From: Pseudomonas sp. JQ170C | Lineage (GTDB): Bacteria > Pseudomonadota > Gammaproteobacteria > Pseudomonadales > Pseudomonadaceae | DNA: 64,000 nucleotides | Assembly (NCBI RefSeq): GCF_035581345.1 | Contig: NZ_CP141608.1 | Location: 4,246,501-4,310,500 of the forward strand | Direction: 5' to 3' | Part shown: in pieces, positions 55,804 to 64,000 of the stretch | Layout: each line of letters starts with the position of its first letter | How positions within the stretch are numbered: the stretch's first letter is position 1 | Position numbers and translations under genes: made by a program | The notes under the pieces: generated by a model | Seen by the model: only the letters and a program-made list of their open reading frames with translations | Database searches by the model: none | Told to the model about the DNA's origin: nothing

Positions 55804-57080
55804 GCCAGCCGCACTGCCAATGCCGCCAGGGTCACCAGCAACACCGGCACCGTCAGCACGATCCCCACCTTGAAGTAGTACCCCCAGCCGATCTTCACCC
55901 CCTTGCGCTCCAGCACGTGCAACCACAGTAACGTCGCCAGACTGCCGATGGGCGTAATCTTCGGCCCCAGATCGCTGCCGATCACGTTGGCATAGATCAT
56001 CGCCTCCTTGACCACACCACTGGCCGAACTGGCGTCGATGGACAAGGCACCGATCAACACCGTCGGCAAGTTGTTCATCACCGACGACAGCAGCGCCGCC
56101 AGCAGCCCCGTCCCCATGGCCGCGCCCCACACCCCGCCCGTGGCGAAGCTGTCGAGCCACCCGGCCAGGTTGTCGGTGAGCCCGGCATTGCGCAGGCCAT
56201 AGACCACCAGGTACATCCCCAGTGAGAACACCACGATGTGCCAAGGCGCCTCCTTGAGCACCTTGCGTGTAGAGATTTTGTGCCCGCGCGCCGCCACCAG
56301 CAGCAACACCAGCGCACACAGCCCCGCGATCGCGCTGATGGGAATCCCCAGCGGCTCCAGGGCAAAGCAACCGATCAACAGGATCACCAGCACCAGCCAG
56401 CCGGCCACGAAGGTCGCCGGGTCCTGTACGACGCTGCGCGGCCGGTCCAGTTGCAAGGGGTCGTAGTCAGCCGGGATGTCGCGGCGGAAGTACCACAGCA
56501 ACACCACCAGGGTGGCCGCCACACTGACCAGGTTCACCGGCACCATCACAGCGGCATAGCGGTTGAAGCCGATACCGAAGTAGTCGGCCGAGACGATATT
56601 GACCAGGTTCGACACCACCAGCGGCAGGCTCGCTGTATCGGCGATAAACCCTGCCGCCATGACGAATGCCAGGGTCGCCGCCGGACTGAAGCGCAAGGCC
56701 AGGAGCATCGCCACCACAATGGGCGTGAGGATCAGCGCGGCCCCATCGTTGGCGAACAGCGCCGAGACCAGTGCCCCCAGCAGGATGATGTAGCAGAACA
56801 GGCGCCGCCCGCTGCCCCGCCCCCAACGCGCCACATGCAGCGCCGCCCAGGCGAAGAAGCCGGCGGCATCGAGCAGCAGGCTGATGATGATCAGCGCAAT
56901 GAAGGTTCCTGTAGCGTTCCAGATGATCTGCCACACCACCGGGATGTCACTCCACTGCACCACGCCACACAGCAGCGCCAGCAGCGCGCCGCCGGTGGCG
57001 CTCCAGCCCACGCCCAGCCCCCTGGGCTGCCAGATCACCAAGGTAATGGTCAGGAGGAAAATCAACGACGCCATCAGCAT
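55800..57080 (-). CDS. ArsB-like arsenite/anion pump
   Basis: The 426-residue protein has 11-12 helices and the arsenical pump membrane protein pattern ([76 protein letters not shown]). ArsB extrudes arsenite with protons. No arsR, arsC or arsH is nearby, so another anion is possible. The preferred start is ATG 57080 with AAGG eight bases upstream; GTG 57086 is in frame. Its stop TAG (55802-55800) is inside a REP arm. Confidence 0.87.
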   Translation of the reverse strand: MLMASLIFLLTITLVIWQPRGLGVGWSATGGALLALLCGVVQWSDIPVVWQIIWNATGTFIALIIISLLLDAAGFFAWAALHVARWGRGSGRRLFCYIILLGALVSALFANDGAALILTPIVVAMLLALRFSPAATLAFVMAAGFIADTASLPLVVSNLVNIVSADYFGIGFNRYAAVMVPVNLVSVAATLVVLLWYFRRDIPADYDPLQLDRPRSVVQDPATFVAGWLVLVILLIGCFALEPLGIPISAIAGLCALVLLLVAARGHKISTRKVLKEAPWHIVVFSLGMYLVVYGLRNAGLTDNLAGWLDSFATGGVWGAAMGTGLLAALLSSVMNNLPTVLIGALSIDASSASGVVKEAMIYANVIGSDLGPKITPIGSLATLLWLHVLERKGVKIGWGYYFKVGIVLTVPVLLVTLAALAVRLA

Positions 57081-57168
57081 GAACACAGCCTTGCTTTCGA
57101 GGAAAAGACGCGGCGAATTCTAGCGACAGATCAATACCGAAGCGGCCATTTTTTGTTGCGATAGCCCA

Positions 57169-57191
57169 GTAAACGCCGCGACAGCGTTTAC
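57169..57191. promoter_or_regulatory. Palindromic operator candidate before cytochrome b561
   Basis: GTAAACGC (57169-57176) and GCGTTTAC (57184-57191) are perfect inverted arms with a 7-base spacer. It lies in the divergent gap between the ArsB-like gene and the cytochrome b561 gene. The binding protein is unknown. Confidence 0.6.
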
Positions 57192-57248
57192 AGTTATGTC
57201 CATGCGCCGCCAAGAGCGCGAGCCCAGACCTGAAAATGAGGAACGACC

Positions 57249-57797
57249 ATGATCCAAAATACCCCCCAGGCCCGCTACGGCAGCCTGTCAATTGCCCTGC
57301 ACTGGCTGATGCTGGTGCTGCTTGTGGCGGTCTACGCGCTGATCGAGTTGCGCGGCCTGTTTCCCAAGGACAGTGCCGGGCGCAATCTGATGAAGGAGCT
57401 GCACTTCATGCTCGGGCTGACCGTCTTTGTGCTGGTCTGGCTACGCCTGGCCCTGCGCTTGAGCCGCCCTACTCCCCCCATCATTCCCGCACCCCCCGCC
57501 TGGCAGACCGGCCTGGCCCACCTGATGCACCTGGCCCTGTACCTGATGATGATCGGCCTGCCGATTGCCGGCTGGCTGATTCTCAGCGCGGCGAACAAGC
57601 CGATTCCGTTCTACGGCCTGGAGCTACCCGCCTTGATCGCACCGGACCCGGACCTTGCCAAGTTCATCAAAGGCTGGCACGAGCGCATCGGCAGTTGGGG
57701 CTATTGGCTGATCGGCCTGCACGCCGTGGCCGGGCTCTTCCATCACTATGTGCAGCGTGACAACACCCTGGTGCGCATGCTCCCCGGCCACCGCTAG
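57249..57797 (+). CDS. Cytochrome b561
   Basis: The 182-residue protein has four membrane helices with histidines suited to two b-type hemes (SLSIALHWLMLVLLVAVYAL, ELHFMLGLTVFVLVWLRLAL, LAHLMHLALYLMMIGLPIAG, WGYWLIGLHAVAGLFHHYVQ). It is an inner membrane quinol-oxidising b561 of the CybB type. It shares a palindromic CTAG with the convergent PLP-enzyme gene, so one tetramer gives both stop codons. A palindrome lies before it. Confidence 0.93.
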   Translation: MIQNTPQARYGSLSIALHWLMLVLLVAVYALIELRGLFPKDSAGRNLMKELHFMLGLTVFVLVWLRLALRLSRPTPPIIPAPPAWQTGLAHLMHLALYLMMIGLPIAGWLILSAANKPIPFYGLELPALIAPDPDLAKFIKGWHERIGSWGYWLIGLHAVAGLFHHYVQRDNTLVRMLPGHR

Positions 57798-58690
57798 GCA
57801 AAACCGCGGCGGCCCTGCAGGCCGCCGCTGTGCAGAAAGATCAGGCGAGTACCGGGGAGAAAGGCACCCGCCTCGACCTGCTCGCGCAACGCCAGCAATG
57901 CCTTGCCGGTGTACAGCGGCTCCAGCGGCAGGCCGGCTTCGGCCTCGCAGGCAGCGATAAACGCAAGCAATGCCTCATCAACCTTGGCAAAGCCGCCGCG
58001 ACTGGCATCGTGCAAGGTGTATCCGCCTGGGCCCACCAGTGCCTCGACCGCGTCCCCGACACCATGATCCATCGGCACCGCCAGTGCGCCGTGAACCGGA
58101 CGTGTACCGGCTTCGGCCTGTACCAGCCCCGCCAGGGTCGTGCCGGTCCCTGCCGCCAGCCACCAGCCGTCGTAGTCGGCCCAGCCCAGGGCTGACACCT
58201 GCGCCCGGGCCTGCTCGACAATCAAGGTGCAGCCCTTGACGCCCAGCGGGCCACCGCCCCCCTCCGGCACACAGTGCCACCCCGGATACTCGGCCTGCCA
58301 GGGGTGCCAGAAGTCCGCCCGATGCCGCGCCCGATAGCCGCCGTAGCCCAGCCAGTGCAACTGCATGCCGAACGCTTGCAGGTCACGAACCGTCGGCGTG
58401 TCCTGGGCGTTACCACGCAGCAACCCGGCCGTGGCGAAACCAAAGCGCTTGCCGGCAGCAGCCAGGGCATGCAGGTGATTGGAATAGGCGCCGCCAAGAC
58501 TGATCACGCCCGGCGAGCCCGAGGCCTGGGCCAGACGCAGGTGCTCGAGCAGCTTGAACCATTTGTTGCCACTGATCAGCGGGTCGATCCTGTCAAGGCG
58601 CAGCACCGCCAGCTCAACGCCGAACGGGCGCAGCCAGCTCAGTTCGAGGGGTTGCAAGGGGGCTTGGGGAAGGGAATCGAAACCGGTCAT
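57794..58690 (-). CDS. D-cysteine desulfhydrase / ACC deaminase-family PLP enzyme
   Basis: The 298-residue protein is a fold-type II PLP enzyme. SGNKWFKLLEHLR near residue 38 contains the PLP lysine, and LGGAYSNHLHALAAAG the phosphate-binding loop. It resembles D-cysteine desulfhydrase and 1-aminocyclopropane-1-carboxylate deaminase; short length and lack of ACC-specific context favour the former. It converges on cytochrome b561. Confidence 0.87.
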   Translation of the reverse strand: MTGFDSLPQAPLQPLELSWLRPFGVELAVLRLDRIDPLISGNKWFKLLEHLRLAQASGSPGVISLGGAYSNHLHALAAAGKRFGFATAGLLRGNAQDTPTVRDLQAFGMQLHWLGYGGYRARHRADFWHPWQAEYPGWHCVPEGGGGPLGVKGCTLIVEQARAQVSALGWADYDGWWLAAGTGTTLAGLVQAEAGTRPVHGALAVPMDHGVGDAVEALVGPGGYTLHDASRGGFAKVDEALLAFIAACEAEAGLPLEPLYTGKALLALREQVEAGAFLPGTRLIFLHSGGLQGRRGFA

Positions 58691-58762
58691 GAACAGTTCA
58701 CTGGCGCAGGGACGCGCCAGTTTACCAGTGCGGCGAGGTGGGCACCCCGCCGCAGGCCACGC

Positions 58763-61048
<2,286 letters not shown>

Positions 61049-63496
61049 TTACCATTGATGGGTGTAGCTGGCCGTCAGTACGGTGCCGGGTGCCGGCAGG
61101 TGGCTGGTGTTGGTGCTGCTGCGCATCAGCTGGCTGTAGAGCGGGTAGTAGTCCCGATTGAACAGGTTCTGCAGGCCTACGCTGACCTGGTCGTCATTGC
61201 TCAGTTGGTACTGGCTGATCAGGTCCACGGTGGTGTAGCCATCGACCTTGCGCCGACCGAAGCTGGCAACACCGTGCAGGCGGTAGTCTTCACCCTCAAA
61301 GTAGGTGGCCTGCACGCGGTTGCTCCAGACCTCGCTCGGCTTGAACTGTACGTAGGCGGTCAGCTTGAGTGGCGGAATGCGATACCCGGTCATGTCTTGC
61401 CAGTCTCCCCCGTCCGGCTGCTCCCGGCCCTTCATCCAGGTGAAGGTACCGCCGGCCCCCCAACGCTCGTCGCTGGTCAGCCAGTCGGCGCTGCCTTCCA
61501 CACCGTAGATGCGCTCTTTGGTGCGCGTCAGGATCAGGCCGTTGTTGAAGCTCTGCACATCCCCGAGCTTGGAGGTGGTGTAGAACACCGCCAGCGACGC
61601 CAGGGTCTCCTCGCCCAGGGCGCCGCGCCAGCCCAACTCGTAATTGTTGGTCTTCACCGGCTCCAGGTTCGAGGCGTCGAGATCAAAGCCGCGGCGGGCA
61701 TTGCGCAGTTGCACGCCAATATCGGGCAACTGGAAACCCTGGCTGAACGCCGCATACACTTCCTGGCCCGCCACCGGCGAGTAGGTCACGCTGAAGTTGG
61801 ACAGTACCGAATCGTAGTGAACGTCCCCTCCCTGGACGGTGGCGGGCTGGGCAGCGGTCGACTCCGACAGCGGGATGAAGTCGTCGTATTCGGCGGTGGC
61901 GTATTCGTAACGTATACCGCCCTCCATCGACCATTGATCGTTGAACTTGTGCTGCAGCTGCGCAAAGCCGCCGACACTGCGCGTGGTCAGGTCGGGCAGG
62001 TAGGTCAGCTTGCCGATCTTGTCGAACACCCTGCCGCCACTGGCGTCGTACACCTGCGGATCGAAGATGTCGATGGGCATGTCGCTGCGTTCCTGGTTGA
62101 AGTCAGCGCCCCACAACAGCTCGGTATTGCCCTGGCTGCCGAGCGGAGTGCGCAGGGTGACCCGGCTGCCGAACACTTCGCTGTTCTGCATCACCTGATC
62201 GACATTGCGCCCACGCGTGGCCACCGCCCGTGCATCGAAGGGCGTAAAGCGGGTGAAGTAATCCCGGTAGTAGAGCTGCGCATTGAGCGAGCCACCGAGG
62301 ATGTCGGCGTGGGCATACTCAAGGTTCAGCAGGGTGTTCTTGATCTGGTTCTGCTCGTCCAGCGACAAGCCTGACAGCGGCCGCGCCGGCACCGACCCCG
62401 GAGGCAGGCTGGCCACAGACGGATCAGAGGTGTAATCGGTGTTCTGCTCGGCGTTGTAATGGCTCGCCGACAGCTGGATGCGCTGGACTTCATCGAGGCG
62501 CAAGCCCAGTTTGCCGCCGATGTTGTAGGTGTTGGAATCGAACAGGTCGCCCTGGCTGGGCTCCGGGGCGATGCGATGGCCGTTGGCGTCATAGGACGAG
62601 CCAATGTGCCGGGCACCGAAGTCCAGGGCGTAATCGACCTGGCCCTGGGAGCCGGACAGGTGATGCTGCAACTGGCCGCCAAGGCCATCACTGTCCAGTT
62701 GGCTCAGGGGCGATACCGCGGTCAGGCTGGTCTGCGCACGCGGTTCACCACCGGCCGGGCGGGTGGTGATGGAGATGATGCCGCCGGTTGCCCCCGCCCC
62801 GTAGATTGCGCTGCTGCCGCGGATCACTTCGATGCGCTCGATCAGTGCCGGGTCGATGTTCGCCAGATTGCGTGAGGAGTCGCGGTTGGTGTTGAGCGGA
62901 ACGCCATCGACCAGCACCAGCATCGTACGGCCGCGCAGTGTCTGGCCGTAGTCGGTGATGGTGCGGCTGGAGTCGGCCATGCCGGGAATGCTTTTGGCCA
63001 GCAAGGTGGCCAGGCCATCGGAACCCTGGCGCAGCTGCTCCAGCTGCTCGCGCTCGATGACATTGACCTGCCGGGCTTGCGGCACCAGGTCGCTGTTGAG
63101 CCGCGACGAGCTGATTTCCAGGCTGGCCAGCTCTACCGCACCCGCCCCGCTGGCGGCTGCCTCAGTGACCGGCGCGGAGCCGCTCGGCACCACCAGGTAC
63201 GTGTGTTCGTCTCGCTCCTGGGCGGTCAGCCCGCTCTTGCCCAGTAGCCGTTCGAGGGCTTCCTGCAAGGTATAGCGGCCGTGCAACGCCGGTGCGCTCT
63301 TGCCGGCCGTGATTTCGCTGGCAAACAGGATCTGTGCCGAGGATTGGCGGGCTACGGCATTGAGGGATTTCTCCAGCGATGTGGCTGGAACATCGAAATC
63401 GACCGGTGCAGATTGCGCCAACGACCATTGGCTGAGCAGCAGGCTGCTGGCCAGCAAGGATAGGCGCACAGGCGCACGCAGGAGGGGCTGACTCAC
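61049..63496 (-). CDS. TonB-dependent receptor with N-terminal signalling (STN) domain
   Basis: The 815-residue outer membrane receptor has a signal peptide ending AQS, an STN domain at about 30-105 (FDVPATSLEKSLNAVARQSS, YTLQEALERLLGKSGL), a plug (RGRTMLVLVDGVPLNTNRDS, GSSAIYGAGATGGIISITTR) and a 22-strand barrel with a C-terminal aromatic (YTHQW). The STN domain talks to a FecR-type anti-sigma factor, encoded just upstream, so it is a cell-surface signalling receptor. The ligand, probably a ferric siderophore, is unknown. GTG 63496 with GGAG nine bases upstream is preferred over GTG 63511, which has no ribosome binding site. Confidence 0.93.
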   Translation of the reverse strand: MSQPLLRAPVRLSLLASSLLLSQWSLAQSAPVDFDVPATSLEKSLNAVARQSSAQILFASEITAGKSAPALHGRYTLQEALERLLGKSGLTAQERDEHTYLVVPSGSAPVTEAAASGAGAVELASLEISSSRLNSDLVPQARQVNVIEREQLEQLRQGSDGLATLLAKSIPGMADSSRTITDYGQTLRGRTMLVLVDGVPLNTNRDSSRNLANIDPALIERIEVIRGSSAIYGAGATGGIISITTRPAGGEPRAQTSLTAVSPLSQLDSDGLGGQLQHHLSGSQGQVDYALDFGARHIGSSYDANGHRIAPEPSQGDLFDSNTYNIGGKLGLRLDEVQRIQLSASHYNAEQNTDYTSDPSVASLPPGSVPARPLSGLSLDEQNQIKNTLLNLEYAHADILGGSLNAQLYYRDYFTRFTPFDARAVATRGRNVDQVMQNSEVFGSRVTLRTPLGSQGNTELLWGADFNQERSDMPIDIFDPQVYDASGGRVFDKIGKLTYLPDLTTRSVGGFAQLQHKFNDQWSMEGGIRYEYATAEYDDFIPLSESTAAQPATVQGGDVHYDSVLSNFSVTYSPVAGQEVYAAFSQGFQLPDIGVQLRNARRGFDLDASNLEPVKTNNYELGWRGALGEETLASLAVFYTTSKLGDVQSFNNGLILTRTKERIYGVEGSADWLTSDERWGAGGTFTWMKGREQPDGGDWQDMTGYRIPPLKLTAYVQFKPSEVWSNRVQATYFEGEDYRLHGVASFGRRKVDGYTTVDLISQYQLSNDDQVSVGLQNLFNRDYYPLYSQLMRSSTNTSHLPAPGTVLTASYTHQW

Positions 63497-63572
63497 GTTT
63501 TTATTCTCCACGGATTAAGGTTGCATGGAGATAGCCGCCAACCGCGCCGCGAAACCCTACCTCTGTCGAAAA

Positions 63573-64000
63573 CTATTTTTTCCGGTCATGGGCATTGATT
63601 CGCACCGCTCCATCGGGTGCGGTGGTGACACTTAGGGGCAAGATGCCGGGCAACAGCGCCAGCAGACGCTCAACGTGGTTGCTGTCGAACACACCGGACA
63701 CCGGCAGGCGGGCGAGATTCGGCTCCATGAGCGTGATCGGCTGGCGGCGGTAGCGCTGGAGCGTGGCGATCACCTCGGCCAGCGGAGTGCTTTCAAACAC
63801 CAGCCGGCTGTCTTTCCAGGCGCTGACATCGTCGGCGTTGACCGTTGTCACCGGGCCCGGGACGCCTTGGCGCACGCGCAATTGCTGGCCGGGTTCGAGT
63901 AGCGCGAGCGCGTCGGTGGCACCTCCCCGAACAGCCACCTTGCCTTCGGCCACGGTGACCTGCACCTCTTGCTCAAGCCGATTGACGTTGAAGCGAGTCC
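63573..64000 (-). CDS. FecR-type anti-sigma factor (5' end outside window)
   Basis: The 142 visible codons are the periplasmic C-terminal part of a FecR-family regulator: TRFNVNRLEQEVQVTVAEGK (FecR domain), then a DUF4974-type region (ESTPLAEVIATLQRYRRQPI, LPVSGVFDSNHVERLLALLP). It passes the receptor signal to an ECF sigma factor, expected just beyond the edge. The stop at 63573 lies about 60 bases before the receptor GTG start. Confidence 0.92.
   Translation of the reverse strand, partial: TRFNVNRLEQEVQVTVAEGKVAVRGGATDALALLEPGQQLRVRQGVPGPVTTVNADDVSAWKDSRLVFESTPLAEVIATLQRYRRQPITLMEPNLARLPVSGVFDSNHVERLLALLPGILPLSVTTAPDGAVRINAHDRKK

Overview
The window is a contiguous, GC-rich stretch of a Pseudomonas chromosome, most likely from the P. 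putida / P. fluorescens side of the genus. The markers are the cmaX-crfX-cmpX-sigX-oprF cluster, a 1621-residue class of NAD-glutamate dehydrogenase, an LhgR/LhgO L-2-hydroxyglutarate module, an rmf gene with a structured leader, and five copies of the Pseudomonas REP sequence built on GCGGGGCAAGCCCGC. No rRNA, tRNA, insertion sequence, prophage, CRISPR array or obvious genomic island was seen. This is core-genome DNA packed with operons, and the interest lies mainly in regulatory sequences and a few uncharacterised modules.

Layout: 1-1752 holds a CHASE/PAS membrane sensor (cut by the window edge), followed by rlmKL, rmf with its leader RNA, and pyrD. 6088-11723 is a nitrate assimilation control region: cytoplasmic nitrate sensor NasS, ANTAR antiterminator NasT, a leader with a strong terminator, nitrate transporter NasA, a PP2C phosphatase/Ser-Thr kinase fusion, and a CobA/NirE-type siroheme methyltransferase. 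11781-15781 is the envelope-stress cluster oprF-sigX-cmpX-crfX-cmaX on the minus strand, followed by rraA and an alpha/beta hydrolase. 17603-20973 is the divergent ppsA/ppsR pair (gluconeogenic PEP synthase and its regulatory kinase/phosphatase), and 21086-25951 is the large NAD-GDH.

26300-30125 holds a small acidic hypothetical gene and the lhgR-lhgO-MFS module, in which the lhgR and lhgO promoters carry the same 15-bp operator-like word. 30320-37125 is a six-gene MoxR/DUF58/DUF4381/VWA/VWA-TPR/BatD operon. 37176-42651 is sbcD-sbcC with a translationally coupled glutathione S-transferase. 42638-47921 carries, on the minus strand, a small exported protein, a periplasmic lactonase-type beta-propeller behind a small acidic gene, and an MMPL/RND exporter behind a YCF48-like propeller. 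48140-54641 is a tightly packed minus-strand operon: nadK, metallophosphoesterase, rhomboid protease, YeaC-like, DUF2797 and pepN. The rest holds DUF1853, an ArsB-like pump, cytochrome b561, a D-cysteine desulfhydrase-type PLP enzyme, fadH, and a TonB-dependent receptor with an STN domain next to a FecR-type anti-sigma factor (cut by the right edge). The last two form a cell-surface signalling iron-uptake unit.

Most genes are recognisable families. No wholly new system stands out. The strongest leads are the LhgR operator pair, the NasT leader, the kinase/phosphatase fusion in the nitrate cluster, several perfect inverted repeats in intergenic regions, and REP elements that supply stop codons.
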